Positions 17,401 through 27,100 of a DNA stretch of 64,000 nucleotides are shown piece by piece; positions within the stretch are counted from its first letter, which is position 1, and each line of letters opens with the position of its first letter. Source of the DNA: Pseudomonas sp. S09G 359. Its GTDB lineage: Bacteria; Pseudomonadota; Gammaproteobacteria; Pseudomonadales; Pseudomonadaceae. The notes beneath the pieces were generated by a model, which ran no database searches, had not been told where the DNA came from, and saw nothing but the letters and a program-made list of their open reading frames with translations. Location of the stretch: the NCBI RefSeq assembly GCF_002843605.1, contig NZ_CP025263.1, positions 514,501 to 578,500 of the forward strand, written 5' to 3'. The translations under genes were made by a program, and so were the position numbers.

Positions 17401-17795
17401 AGGTCACCTTGCTGGGTGGTGCGCTGCACCAGCAATTGCTCAAGCTGCGGCACCGGCAGGGTGGCGTAGCGTTGGGCCACCGGGATGATTTTGGTGGCCT
17501 TGAGCCGGGTCAGTTCGCGCTGGTTGTCGCTGGTCTGGCGCGGCGCGTCTTCGAGCTGGCGCTTGAGGTCGGCCAGGCGCTGCTCGTAATCCTGCTTGTT
17601 GCCCAGGTAAGTCAGGGTCTGTTGCAGGATGCTCTGCAGCGCCTTCATGTCGGCGTCGGGCAGCTTGCGGTCGGGCAGCTTGTCCAGGGTTTGCTGGATG
17701 GCATCGGCGCTGGGCGGGTCGGCGGCGTAGACGCTGCCGACACAAAGGGTCAGGCCCAGCAGGGCAGTGGCGAGAAAAGTGCGCAGGGTTGGCAT
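14412..17795 (-). CDS. mscK: MscK/KefA-type large mechanosensitive channel
   Basis: 1127 aa. A signal peptide (MPTLRTFLATALLGLTLCVG...VYA) precedes a periplasmic coiled-coil region (about 25-480) rich in Gln/Leu, then about 11 membrane segments and the MscS core. The pore helix and beta domain read GLGFGMQEIFANFISGIMI, then FERPVRIGDTI and IVPNKTFITGQLINWS. The channel releases solutes and K+ under membrane tension. The start at 17795 gives a cleavable signal peptide. A proline-rich repeat ends the protein (EPPPGKVEDAPEPPPSK). An antiporter gene lies just upstream, so osmotic/ion functions are grouped. Confidence 0.9.
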   Translation of the reverse strand: MPTLRTFLATALLGLTLCVGSVYAADPPSADAIQQTLDKLPDRKLPDADMKALQSILQQTLTYLGNKQDYEQRLADLKRQLEDAPRQTSDNQRELTRLKATKIIPVAQRYATLPVPQLEQLLVQRTTQQGDLQKELADANSLTIAAQTRPERAQTEISSSQTRILQINSILKAGKDNGKTLSSDQRNQLNAELAALNALIPLRRQELAGNSQLQDLGNSQHDLVMEKTARLEQEIQDLQTLINQKRLAQSQQTVTQQSIEAQKAGGSSLLATESAANLKLSDYLLKSTDRLNDLTQKNLQTKQQLDTVTQSDSALDEQINVLKGSLLLSKILYKQKQALPRLTVDRDLADDIANIRLYQFEVNQQRELISSPSTYVDNLLANQPPDDITPQLRRTLLELAITRSDLLERLSRELSALLNESITLQLNQKQLLSTATTLRATLDEQMFWIPSNKPLDTEWLETVPAHLSKQVTTLPWASSVSELYDGLTQRPLLFLPLLLLIGALLWRRKNLYQRLNKVHLDIGHFKRDSQWHTPQAILINILLAMPVALGLALCGYALQIDARGQNANLGAALLQIAQAWLVFYTAYRILAPGGVAELHFRWEKPQVEFLQGWVRKLGLVVLALVAVVAIAEHQPAALADDVLGIGVVLTCYALMAWLLGRLLLNSPTHEKASLFRKAVGLVFTALPVALFIAVCFGYYYTALKLSDRLINTLYLLMFWLVIEATFVRGLGVAARRLAYARALAKRQAAKEAGDGEAVIEEPTLDIEQVNEQSMRLIRLALLGGFIAALYWVWSDLISVFSYLDNVTLYEYTSGTGANISMVPISIGDLLGALIIIGITFALARNLPGLLEVLVLSKLELAQGSAYATTTLLSYVIAGVGFVSTLSTLGVSWDKLQWLVAALSVGLGFGMQEIFANFISGIMILFERPVRIGDTITIGNLSGTVSKIRIRATTITDFDRKDIIVPNKTFITGQLINWSLTDTITRVTLKLGVDYGSDLDLVKELLLKAARENPRVLKEPEPHVYFLNFGESTLDHELRMHVRDLGDRNPVLDEVNRYINREFKKQHINISFRQMEVYLKNMHGQEYKLVPVEDDRKTIAGPAAEQDAPEPPPGKVEDAPEPPPSKLD

Positions 17796-17845
17796 AGTGA
17801 CCGGTCTTGCAAGGTGAAGAATCGGGGGCGTCGTCGCCCCGCAGT

Positions 17846-19588
17846 TTAGAGGAAGAGTCCGGGGCCCGGGCGACTTCCTTCGGGGAATCTGACGCCCACT
17901 TTGCCAATCTTGTTCCCGTCCATGACCGCGACTGTCCAGATGGTGTTGTTCCACTCCACCTGGTCGCCGACGACTGGCGCGCCACCGACTTTCTGGGTGA
18001 TGAAGCGGCTCAGTGGCATGTCCGGGTCGATACCTTCGAGCTTGAGGCCATACAGCGCCGAAACCGCGCCCAGCTGGGCGTCGCCTTCGAGTACGAAGTC
18101 GCCGAAGAAGCGCAAATCCAGGCCGCGTTGCGGCGCCTGGCTGAACAATTTGCCCAGGGCCGGGAGGTTGTGTTCGTGGCCGATCACGCAGAGCAGGTCG
18201 CCGACTTCCAGCACCGTACTACCCGACGGATGGAGCAGTTGCTGGCCACGGAACAGGGCGGCGATGCGCGTGCCTTCGGGCATTTTCAGCTCGCGCAGGG
18301 CTGCGCCGATGCACCATTTTTCTGCGCCCAGGCGGTAAACGAACAGCTCCCACTCGCTGGTGACATGCACTTCCAGGGCCGCGCGCGAGATGGGGGCGGG
18401 GTCCGGCGGTACAGTCACTTTCAGCAGCTTGGCCACCCACGGCAGGCTTGTACCCTGCACCAGGAGTGAGACCAGCACGATAAAGAACGCCAGGTTGAAG
18501 TACAGCTGCGCATGGGGCAGGCCGGCCATCAATGGGAACACCGCCAGAATGATCGGTACCGCGCCGCGCAGGCCGACCCAGGCGATAAAGGCCTTTTCGC
18601 GACCGTGGAACGCCTTGAACGGCAGCAGGCCGACCATCACCGACAGCGGCCGCGCGAACAGGATCATCCACAGCGCCAGGCCCAGCGCCGGCAAGGCGAT
18701 GGGCAGCAAATCATGGGGCGTGACCAGCAGGCCCAGCACCAAAAACATGCCGATCTGCGCCAGCCAGGCCATGCCGTCGAGCATATGCAAAATGCCATGA
18801 CGGCTGCGCACCGGGCGGTTGCCGATCACCAGGCCGCACAGGTACACGGCGAGGAAGCCGCTGCCGTGCAGGGCGTTGGTCACGGCAAACACGAACAGGC
18901 CGCCGGCGATCACCAGGATCGGGTACAGGCCGGTGGCCAGGTTGATGCGGTTGACCATCTGCAGCATCAGCCAGCCGCCGCCGAGGCCGACGATGCCGCC
19001 AATGCCGAATTCACGCACCAAGTGGGTCAGCAGGCTCCAGTGCAGGCCGGTCTGGCCGCTGGCAAGCATGTCGATCAGGGTGACGGTGAGGAACACCGCC
19101 ATCGGGTCGTTACTGCCGGATTCGATTTCCAGGCTGGCGGTCACCCGCTCGTTCAGGCCCTTGCCGCCGAGCAGCGAGAACACCGCGGCGGCGTCGGTGG
19201 AGCCGACGATGGCGCCGATCAGCAGGCCCTGGATGATATTGAGGTCAAACAGCCAGGCCGCCGCCATGCCGGTAAGGCCGGTGGTGATCAGCACCCCCAC
19301 GGTGGCCAGCGACAACGCCGGCCACAACGCCACGCGGAAACTCGCCACGCGTGTGCGCAGGCCGCCGTCGAGCAGGATCACCGCCAGGGCGAGGTTGCCC
19401 ACCAGGTAGGCGGTCGGGTAGTTATCGAAAATGATGCCGCCGCCATCGACGCCGGCGACCATGCCCACGGCCAGGATGATCACCAGGATCGGGATGCCTA
19501 AGCGGGACGAAAGAGAACTCACCAGAATGCTCGCACTCACCAGCAACGCGCCGATCAAGAACAGGCTGTTGATGGTCGTCGCATTCAA
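17846..19588 (-). CDS. cvrA: CvrA/NhaP2-type K+(Na+)/H+ antiporter
   Basis: About 580 aa. The CPA1 membrane domain (about 1-390) has [16 protein letters not shown], the ion-binding region [13 protein letters not shown] and [13 protein letters not shown]. After it come a TrkA-C domain ([20 protein letters not shown]) and a CorC/HlyC-like C-terminal domain. It exchanges K+ or Na+ for H+ across the inner membrane to control pH and volume. The start is probably a TTG at 19588 ([12 protein letters not shown]) because GGAG sits about 9 bases before it; an upstream ATG at 19633 would add 15 residues that do not look like family sequence. Confidence 0.88.
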   Translation of the reverse strand: MNATTINSLFLIGALLVSASILVSSLSSRLGIPILVIILAVGMVAGVDGGGIIFDNYPTAYLVGNLALAVILLDGGLRTRVASFRVALWPALSLATVGVLITTGLTGMAAAWLFDLNIIQGLLIGAIVGSTDAAAVFSLLGGKGLNERVTASLEIESGSNDPMAVFLTVTLIDMLASGQTGLHWSLLTHLVREFGIGGIVGLGGGWLMLQMVNRINLATGLYPILVIAGGLFVFAVTNALHGSGFLAVYLCGLVIGNRPVRSRHGILHMLDGMAWLAQIGMFLVLGLLVTPHDLLPIALPALGLALWMILFARPLSVMVGLLPFKAFHGREKAFIAWVGLRGAVPIILAVFPLMAGLPHAQLYFNLAFFIVLVSLLVQGTSLPWVAKLLKVTVPPDPAPISRAALEVHVTSEWELFVYRLGAEKWCIGAALRELKMPEGTRIAALFRGQQLLHPSGSTVLEVGDLLCVIGHEHNLPALGKLFSQAPQRGLDLRFFGDFVLEGDAQLGAVSALYGLKLEGIDPDMPLSRFITQKVGGAPVVGDQVEWNNTIWTVAVMDGNKIGKVGVRFPEGSRPGPGLFL

Positions 19589-19710
19589 AGGCAGTACTCC
19601 ATGAGCAAACAAGACGGGGCGCAAACTGACCATGCAGTCTGCGTGCCAGCGATTCTAACCTGTTGAATTGCTGCGCTGTCAAAAAGCTTTTGCTGAATCG
19701 CACGGATACA

Positions 19711-19740
19711 AATGTGGGAGGGGGCTTGCTCCCACATTTT
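19711..19740. repeat. Short REP palindrome
   Basis: AATGTGGGAGGGGGCTTGCTCCCACATTT, a nearly perfect palindrome with both arms compacted into 30 bp, between the chemoreceptor stop and the antiporter gene. As RNA it would form a stable hairpin and could separate the two transcripts. Confidence 0.7.
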
Positions 19741-19756
19741 GGCCAAGTGGTGTCAG

Positions 19757-21382
19757 TTACAGACGAAAACGGCCGACCATCCCATTCAAATCCACCGCCA
19801 AGCGCGACAATTCACTGCTCGCCGCACTGGTCTGGCTGGCACCCGTCGCCGATTGCACTGAAAGATCACGAATGTTCACCAGGTTGCGGTCCACCTCCCG
19901 CGCCACTTGTGCCTGTTCTTCCGCCGCGCTGGCGATGACCAGGTTGCGCTCGTTGATCTCGACAATCGCGGTGTTGATGGTATCCAGCGACATCCCCGCG
20001 CCTTTGGCGATGTTCAGCGTCGATTCCGCGCGTTCGGTGCTGTTGCGCATCGAATCCACGGCGTGTTCGGTACCGGCCTGGATGCTGCCGATCATCCGCT
20101 CGATCTCGCTGGTGGACTGTTGGGTGCGATGGGCCAGGGCCCGCACTTCATCGGCGACCACCGCAAAGCCACGACCGGCCTCACCCGCACGGGCGGCTTC
20201 AATGGCGGCGTTCAGCGCCAGCAGGTTGGTCTGGTCGGCCAGGCCGCGAATCACGTCCAGCACCTTGCCGATATCGCGTGATTCGTTGGCCAGGTCGCCA
20301 ATCAACGTGGCGGTGGCTTGCACATCGCCGCTCATGCGTTCGATGGCGCTGACGGTTTCCTGCACCAGGTCACGCCCGTCGCCCGCCGAGGTGGTGGCGT
20401 TGCGCGAGGCTTCGGAAGTGCTCACCGCATTGCGGGCGACTTCTTCGACGGCGCTGGTCATCTCGTTGACGGCGGTGGCGGCCTGTTCGATTTCGTTGTT
20501 CTGCTGGGTCAGGCCACGGGCGCTTTCATCGGTGACGGCGTTCAGTTCTTCAGCGGCGGAGGCCAACTGGGTGGCGGAGCCGGCGATGCGTTGCAGGGTG
20601 TCGCGCAGCTTTTCCTGCATCTTGGCCATGGCGGCCAGCAGGCGGCCGGCTTCGTCGTTGCCATCGACCTGGATCGGGCGCGTCAGGTTGCCTTCGGCGA
20701 TTTTTTCGGCGGCATCCAGGGCCTGGGAAATCGGCAGGGTGATGCTGCGGGTCAGCAGCCAGGCGAACAACAGGGTCAGCGCGGTGGCGATCACCAGCAA
20801 GCCCACCACCAGATCAAAAGCCAGGTCGTACTGGTCTTTGGCCTGCTGGTTGGTGGCCAGGGCTGACTTGTTGTTGTAGTCCAGCAGGCGGTTCAGCACC
20901 GAGTTGACCTGCTCGGAGTTGCTCAGCAACTCGGTGTTGAGCAGCTTGCGCAACTCGTCGACCTGATTGGCCTGCGACAAGCTCTTCATGCGGTCTTCGA
21001 TCTGATGGTACTGGGCGAGCAGGCGCACATATTCATCGTAGATTGAGCGCTCTTCACCGCTGTCGATCAGCTTTTCGTAGACCGCCTGGGCCGCGCGGAT
21101 CTGCTGGTTGCGCAGCTCGAAGGATTCCAGGGTCTTTTGCTGGACCTCCGGCTCACGGTTGGTCAGCAAGCGATACGACAGCACTCGCAGGCGCAGGGTC
21201 AGTTGGGTGAAATCGTCGAGCGCGCGAATGCTCGGCACGCTGGACAGAGTGATGTCTTCGGTGGCGCCACGGATCTTGCTCATCTGGTTCAGGGCGAACA
21301 CGCCGAGAAACAACATGAGGGCACCAATCAACGCGAAGCCGAGAAAGGCCCTCGGAGCAATATTCATATTACGAAGCGACAT
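19757..21382 (-). CDS. Methyl-accepting chemotaxis protein with 4-helix-bundle sensor
   Basis: 541 aa. TM1 is about residues 8-30 ([19 protein letters not shown]); a periplasmic four-helix-bundle domain spans about 35-185; TM2 is [20 protein letters not shown]; then a HAMP domain and a signalling domain with the conserved tip [20 protein letters not shown]. It ends MVGRFRL with no CheR/CheB-docking pentapeptide. It should signal through CheW-CheA. The ligand is not evident. The start at 21382 ([11 protein letters not shown]) has AGGA about 9 bases upstream. Confidence 0.9.
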   Translation of the reverse strand: MSLRNMNIAPRAFLGFALIGALMLFLGVFALNQMSKIRGATEDITLSSVPSIRALDDFTQLTLRLRVLSYRLLTNREPEVQQKTLESFELRNQQIRAAQAVYEKLIDSGEERSIYDEYVRLLAQYHQIEDRMKSLSQANQVDELRKLLNTELLSNSEQVNSVLNRLLDYNNKSALATNQQAKDQYDLAFDLVVGLLVIATALTLLFAWLLTRSITLPISQALDAAEKIAEGNLTRPIQVDGNDEAGRLLAAMAKMQEKLRDTLQRIAGSATQLASAAEELNAVTDESARGLTQQNNEIEQAATAVNEMTSAVEEVARNAVSTSEASRNATTSAGDGRDLVQETVSAIERMSGDVQATATLIGDLANESRDIGKVLDVIRGLADQTNLLALNAAIEAARAGEAGRGFAVVADEVRALAHRTQQSTSEIERMIGSIQAGTEHAVDSMRNSTERAESTLNIAKGAGMSLDTINTAIVEINERNLVIASAAEEQAQVAREVDRNLVNIRDLSVQSATGASQTSAASSELSRLAVDLNGMVGRFRL

Positions 21383-21659
21383 GCTGGAATCCTGGGGAGA
21401 AGCGCGATCCATGCGGGCGTAAGACGGGGTGTGCTTCTCTATCGGACGTACGACTAAAGTCTAAAGGGGCATGTGCGTTTTTGTCGCATCTGACGAGGGG
21501 TTTCGCGGTTTCAGGAACCAGATGGGGTAAATGCAGTCACTAAGGCTCGAAAGTGCGGCCCGGCCCTTAAAAAACGGGCTGCGCGCCGGGGATAACCCTG
21601 GCTTGCGAGGTGAATTTTCTTTATCTTCACCGCCCTTTGAAAAAACCCGAGAAATCAAA

Positions 21660-21890
21660 ATGTTAGAAGCATCCCTCAGCCAGCTTGAACAGCTTGTCAC
21701 TGACCTCGTACAACAGAACCAGGACCTGCTTGGCAGCAACGAATCCCTCAAGGCGGAACTGGCCCGCGCCAAGGATGAAAACGACAGCCTGCAATTGAAC
21801 CTGATGGAGCAGGAAGAGAAGCACGGCGCTACCGCTGCGCGTATCCAGGCGCTGGTTGAGCGTGTGAGCGCAGGGCCTGTCAGCGCATGA
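21660..21890 (+). CDS. ZapB-like coiled-coil protein (TIGR02449-type)
   Basis: 76 aa and almost entirely coiled coil: LSQLEQLVTDLVQQNQDLLG, then heptads through EEKHGATAARIQALVERV. It matches the small protein usually encoded directly upstream of zapA in gammaproteobacteria. It overlaps the zapA-like gene by 4 bases (ATGA), so the two are probably translated together. The normal pseudomonad location of this pair is next to 6S RNA and 5-formyl-THF cyclo-ligase; neither is here, so this may be a second copy. Confidence 0.72.
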   Translation: MLEASLSQLEQLVTDLVQQNQDLLGSNESLKAELARAKDENDSLQLNLMEQEEKHGATAARIQALVERVSAGPVSA

Positions 21891-22177
21891 ATGAAGGGAT
21901 AAAGGTCGTTTCGATTCTCGGAGAGGATTACTCGATCAAGGCACCGCCCGGGGAAGATAAAACCCTGATGCACGCCGTGACCATGCTCAAGGCGTCCCTG
22001 GCCACCACCAAGAAAAAGTACCCGACCCTGATCGGTGACAAATTACTGGTGCTGGCGGCGCTTAACCTGTGCGCCGAGCAAATCGAGCTGCAGCAGGCTC
22101 ACCAGCAGGAACTCGACCGTTACCAAGAGCAAGTCAGCGCCACGGTCGAGGTGATTTCCAAGGCGATCCAGCCTTAG
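21887..22177 (+). CDS. zapA: ZapA-like cell division protein
   Basis: 96 aa. It begins NEGIKVVSILGEDYSIKAPP, the ZapA N-terminal FtsZ-binding globular part, followed by DKLLVLAALNLCAEQIELQQ and a C-terminal coiled coil (about 60-90). ZapA cross-links FtsZ filaments at the Z-ring. It is rather divergent from the housekeeping protein as I know it from P. aeruginosa, so a paralogue is likely. Its stop TAG overlaps the stop of the convergent acyl-CoA dehydrogenase gene (shared TTAG at 22174-22177). Confidence 0.75.
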   Translation: MNEGIKVVSILGEDYSIKAPPGEDKTLMHAVTMLKASLATTKKKYPTLIGDKLLVLAALNLCAEQIELQQAHQQELDRYQEQVSATVEVISKAIQP

Positions 22178-23976
22178 AACCACGCATCCTGCATCCCCAG
22201 GCAGGTGTCATCACGTGCCTCCAGGATCGTCAGTTCATGATGGCAGCTCGGTACTTCCCAGGTCAGGAAGTACCGGGCGGCCTGGAGCTTGCCTTTATAG
22301 AAGGCAACGTCCGCCGCATTACCCTTGGCCAACCCCTCTTCGGCGCGAATCGCCTGTTCCAGCCAGCGCCAGCCAATCACCGTATGCCCGAATACCTTCA
22401 GGTACAGCGCCGAGTTCGCCAGGCTGCTGTTGACTTTGCCGTGGGCGAGGTCTGTCAGCAGGCCAATGGTCACGCTTTGCAGGCGATTGACCAGTTGCTC
22501 CAAAGGTTCTCGTAATGCTGTGAGCGATGGGTACTCCTGCGCCCGCGCGCCGGTTTCGGCGATCAGGCGAACCAGCTGTTTCAAGCCCGCACCGCCATTC
22601 TGCGCCAGCTTGCGCCCCAGCAAATCCAGGGACTGGATGCCATGGGTGCCTTCGTGGATCGGGTTCAGGCGGTTGTCGCGGTAGTACTGCTCCACCGGGT
22701 ATTCACGGGTGTAGCCGTGGCCGCCGAGAATCTGGATCGCCAGCTCGTTGGCCTTGAGGCAGAACTCCGATGGCCAGGATTTGACGATGGGGGTCAGCAG
22801 GTCCAGCAGTTCATGGGCCTGTTTACGTTCGGCCTCGGTTTCCAGGGTGGTGGTGTCGTCGAACAGCCGTGCGGCATACAGGCCCAGGTCGAAAGCGCCT
22901 TCTACATAGGCTTTCTGGGTCAGCAGCATGCGCTTGATATCGGCGTGCTGGATGATCGAAACCGGCGCGGTGCTCGGGTCTTTGCTGTCGGGCAGGCGAC
23001 CCTGCGGGCGCTCGCGGGCGTATTCCAGCGAATACAGGTAGCCGGCGTAACCGAGCATGACCGCGCCCATGCCGACGCCGATGCGTGCCTCGTTCATCAT
23101 CTGGAACATGCAACTCAGGCCCTGGTGCGGTTTGCCCACCAGATAGCCGACGCAGTTGCCGTTATCGCCGAAATTCAGCGCCGTCGAGGTGGTGCCGCGC
23201 CAGCCCATCTTGTGGAACAGCCCGGCCAGCAGCACATCGTTGCGCTCGCCCAGGCTGCCATCCTCGTTGACCAGGAACTTGGGCACGATAAACAGCGAAA
23301 TGCCCTTAACCCCGGCAGGTGCGTCCGGCAGCTTGGCCAGCACCATATGGACGATATTTTCCGACAATGGATGATCACCGCCGGAGATAAAGATTTTATT
23401 GCCCTTGAGTCGATAGCTGCCGTCGGCCGCAGGCTCTGCGCGTGTACGAATATCCGACAGGGATGAGCCAGCATGGGGCTCGGTGAGGGCCATGGTGCCG
23501 AAGAAGCGTCCGTCGATCATCGGCTGCAGGAAGCGTTTTTTCTGCTCCTCGGTGCCGAAGCTTTCGATCAGGTTGGCGGCGCCCATGGTCAGGAACGGGT
23601 AGGACGTAGATGCCGCGTTGGCAGATTGGAAATGCGCGAAACAGGCCTGGGACAGCAGGGTAGGCAGTTGCATGCCACCGGCGTCGAAACTGCGCGCTGC
23701 GTTGAGAAAGCCGGCTTCGAGGAAGGCATCCACGGCCGGTTTCACGTCCGGAATCAGAATCGCCTTACCGTCTTCATAGCGCGGTTCGTTTTCATCGTTT
23801 TTACGGTTGTGGGGCGCGAAGAATTTTTCGGCGATGTTGCGCGCGGTGCTGATGGCCGCATCGAAGGTTTCGCGATTGTGCTCGGCAAACCGCTCGCGCT
23901 GGGTCAGGCCCTCGGCATCGAGGACTTCGTACAGCTCGAAAGCCAGATTGCGGGAACTGAGCAGCGTCTCGGACAT
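22174..23976 (-). CDS. Acyl-CoA dehydrogenase (long, about 600-aa class)
   Basis: 600 aa, the long class with an extra C-terminal domain beyond the 380-residue core. Substrate/FAD motifs are FGTMALTEPHAGSSLSDIRT and KIFISGGDH; the catalytic Glu is in NPIHEGTHGIQ (about residue 450), preceded by ILGGHGYTREYPVEQYYRD. It oxidises acyl-CoA to trans-2-enoyl-CoA in beta-oxidation or aromatic acid catabolism, passing electrons to ETF. Substrate length cannot be told. It stands alone on the minus strand, convergent with the zapA-like gene. Confidence 0.9.
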   Translation of the reverse strand: MSETLLSSRNLAFELYEVLDAEGLTQRERFAEHNRETFDAAISTARNIAEKFFAPHNRKNDENEPRYEDGKAILIPDVKPAVDAFLEAGFLNAARSFDAGGMQLPTLLSQACFAHFQSANAASTSYPFLTMGAANLIESFGTEEQKKRFLQPMIDGRFFGTMALTEPHAGSSLSDIRTRAEPAADGSYRLKGNKIFISGGDHPLSENIVHMVLAKLPDAPAGVKGISLFIVPKFLVNEDGSLGERNDVLLAGLFHKMGWRGTTSTALNFGDNGNCVGYLVGKPHQGLSCMFQMMNEARIGVGMGAVMLGYAGYLYSLEYARERPQGRLPDSKDPSTAPVSIIQHADIKRMLLTQKAYVEGAFDLGLYAARLFDDTTTLETEAERKQAHELLDLLTPIVKSWPSEFCLKANELAIQILGGHGYTREYPVEQYYRDNRLNPIHEGTHGIQSLDLLGRKLAQNGGAGLKQLVRLIAETGARAQEYPSLTALREPLEQLVNRLQSVTIGLLTDLAHGKVNSSLANSALYLKVFGHTVIGWRWLEQAIRAEEGLAKGNAADVAFYKGKLQAARYFLTWEVPSCHHELTILEARDDTCLGMQDAWF

Positions 23977-24093
23977 GGCGGCTTACCTATGTGGGAATAG
24001 GCCTGAGTCTAAGTGCGCGAATGGAGGGTGGATAGCAAGATTGATCTGGGTGATGGAGGGGCAGAACGCAGGCAGTGAATTGAAATGAGGTCC

Positions 24094-24125
24094 AATGTGG
24101 GAGGGGGCAAGCCCCCTCCCACATT
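24094..24125. repeat. Perfect REP palindrome at the end of putA
   Basis: AATGTGGGAGGGGGC-AA-GCCCCCTCCCACATT, a perfect 15-bp-arm palindrome beginning 2 bases after the putA stop. No other terminator for putA is evident, so this hairpin may protect or end its mRNA. Confidence 0.75.
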
Positions 24126-24127
24126 AA

Positions 24128-27100
24128 TTACCCGATGGTCATCAGGCTGGCGTTACCGCCTGCCGCAGCGGTATTGACGCTCAGCGCGCGCTCGATCACC
24201 AAGCGCTCCAAGGCAATTGATGTCTCACCCTGCGACAAACCATGCACGCCAACAATCGCACCACCACGCTGTGCCACTTGCTGGCACACCGCGCGCAGTT
24301 GGTCGGAATCGCCGTGATGAATGACCGCGTCGAACACCACCTCATCCTTGGTCCAGTCGGCCACGCGCTTGATCTTCGCCTGAATGTCCTTCGGCAGGCG
24401 TGAGAACAAGGCCTTGGTCAGCTCGGTTTCCGGCCATACCGCCGAGCCGCCGACGGCCAAGACCGCCGCCAGTTGGGTCAGCAGATCGCCTTCCACCTCG
24501 GCCAGGCACAGCACGTGCTCGCGCGGCAGGATCGCGTAGCTGTTGCGCTCGCCGGTCGGGCCGGCGAGTTGGCGGGTGATACCGCTTTGCGATTGCGCGG
24601 CGAACTGGCTGCACAATGCGCTCAGCTCACTGAACTGGTGGCTGTCGGCCCAGGCTTTCAGGGCGGTCAGCGGTTGGCTCATGGCATCACGCAGGCGCAC
24701 ATCCGGTGCGGCCAACTTGTCGCCACGTACGAAGGATTGCTCAATCGCATCCGTAGGACGAGTCGACAGCAGGCGATACAGGTACAGCGGGCCACCGGCT
24801 TTCGGGCCAGTACCCGACAGGCCTTCGCCGCCGAATGGCTGCACGCCGACCACGGCACCCACGATGTTGCGGTTGACGTACACGTTACCGGCGTTGACGT
24901 TGTCGATCACCTTGGCGATGGTCTCGTCGATACGGGTATGCACGCCCAGGGTCAGGCCGTAGCCGGACGCATTGATCTGGCCGATCAACTGGTCGATCTC
25001 TTTGCGCTTGTAGCGCACCACGTGCAGTACTGGGCCAAAGATCTCGCGTTGCAGCTCGTCGAAGCTTTCCAGCTCGATCAGGGTTGGCATCACAAAGGTG
25101 CCGCGCTTGATCTCTTCGCCGTCGGCAATCGCCACCTGGTACACAGCGCGGCCTTTGTCACGCATGGCCTGGATGTGTTTCTCGATGCCGGCCTTGGCTT
25201 CGGCGTCGATCACCGGGCCGATATCCACCGACAGGCGTTCCGGGTTGCCCAGGCGGCATTCAGCCATGGCGCCCTTGAGCATTTCGATTACACGGTCTGC
25301 CGAATCTTCCTGCAGGCACAATACACGCAGGGCCGAGCAGCGTTGGCCGGCGCTGTCGAAGGCCGAGGACACCACGTCGATCACCACTTGTTCGGTGAGG
25401 GCCGAGGAATCCACGATCATTGCGTTCTGGCCACCGGTTTCGGCGATCAGAGGAATCGGGCGGCCCTGGGCGTCCAGGCGGCCGGCGACGTTGCGTTGCA
25501 GCAGGCGCGCCACTTCGGTGGAGCCGGTGAACATCACGCCCTTGACGCGATCATCACCCACCAGGCGCGCACCGACGCTTTCGCCTTGGCCCGGCAGCAG
25601 TTGCAGCACGCCTTCCGGGATGCCCGCTTCGAGCAAGATGCGCACGGCCTGGGCGGCCACCAGCGGGGTCTGTTCCGCAGGTTTGGCCAGAACCGGGTTA
25701 CCTGCGGCCAGTGCGGCGGCGACTTGACCGCTGAAAATCGCCAGGGGGAAGTTCCACGGGCTGATACACACCACCGGGCCCAGCGGGCGGTGGGCGTCGT
25801 TGGTGAAGTCGTTGCGCGCCTGCACCGCGTAGTAACGCAGGAAGTCCACGGCTTCACGCACTTCGGCGATGGCGTTGGCGAAGGTCTTGCCGGCTTCGCG
25901 GGCCAGCAGGCCCATCAGCGGCTGGATCTCGCTTTCCATCAGGTCGGCGGCGCGCTCCAGGATCGCGGCGCGCTCGGCGGGCGGGGTGGCTTGCCAGATC
26001 GGGCCGGCATTGATGGCGCACTGGATCGCGTTGTCGACGTCTTCGACGGTGGCTTCCTGTACATGGCCGACCACATCACGCAGGTCGGACGGGTTCAGCA
26101 CCGGTGCGGCAGCTTCATTGCTGGAAGCGCAACCGAGCATCGGCGCGGCTTTCCAATGGTTATGCGCGGTGGCCAGCAAGGCGCAGGACAACGAGGCCAA
26201 GCGGTGTTCGTTGGCCAGGTCGATACCCGCCGAGTTGGCGCGGTCGCTGCCATACAGGTCACGCGGCAGTGGAATACGCGGGTGCGGCAGGCCGAAGCCG
26301 CCTTCCAGCGTCGCCATCTGCTCGATGCTGGCTACTGGGTCGGCCACCAGCTCCTGGATGGAAATGGACTGGTCGGCAATACGGTTGACGAACGAGGTGT
26401 TCGCGCCGTTTTCCAGCAGGCGACGCACCAGGTAGGCCAGCAGTGTTTCGTGGGTACCAACCGGGGCGTACACGCGGCACGGACGGTTCAGCTTGCCTTC
26501 GGAGACCTTGCCTACAACCTGCTCGTACAGCGGTTCACCCATGCCGTGCAGGCATTGGAACTCGTACTGGCCGGGGTAATAGTTCTGACCGGCGATATGG
26601 TAAATGGCCGACAGGGTATGGGCGTTGTGCGTGGCGAACTGCGGGTAGATGACTTCCGGCACCGACAGCAGTTTGCGTGCGCAGGCGATGTAGGAAACGT
26701 CGGTGTACACCTTGCGGGTGTACACCGGGTAGCCTTCCAGGCCTTCGACCTGGGCGCGCTTGATTTCGCTGTCCCAGTACGCGCCTTTTACCAGGCGGAT
26801 CATCAGGCGATGGCGGCTGCGGCGCGCCAGGTCGATTACGTAGTCGATCACGTATGGGCAACGTTTCTGGTAGGCCTGGATCACGAAGCCGATGCCGTTC
26901 CAGCCGGTCAATTGCGGCTCGAAGCACAGGCGTTCCAGCAGGTCCAGGGACAGTTCCAGGCGGTCGGCTTCTTCGGCGTCGATGTTCAAGCCGATATCGT
27001 ATTGCTTGGCCAGCAAGGTCAGGGACAGCAGGCGCGGGTACAACTCGTCCATCACGCGTTCGTACTGGGCGCGGCTGTAGCGCGGGTGCAGTGCCGACAG

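Noticed and set aside
15108..17849. 913-codon open frame antisense to mscK
   Set aside because: The opposite strand encodes a clear mechanosensitive channel with signal peptide and MscS core. The antisense product is a low-complexity Gln/Ala/Arg mix with no family resemblance, a usual result of GC-rich codon bias.
21383..22177. Possible 6S RNA (ssrS) next to the zapA-like gene
   Set aside because: Looked for because ssrS usually follows zapA, but the dehydrogenase gene begins at once and no long double-hairpin with a central bubble was evident upstream either.
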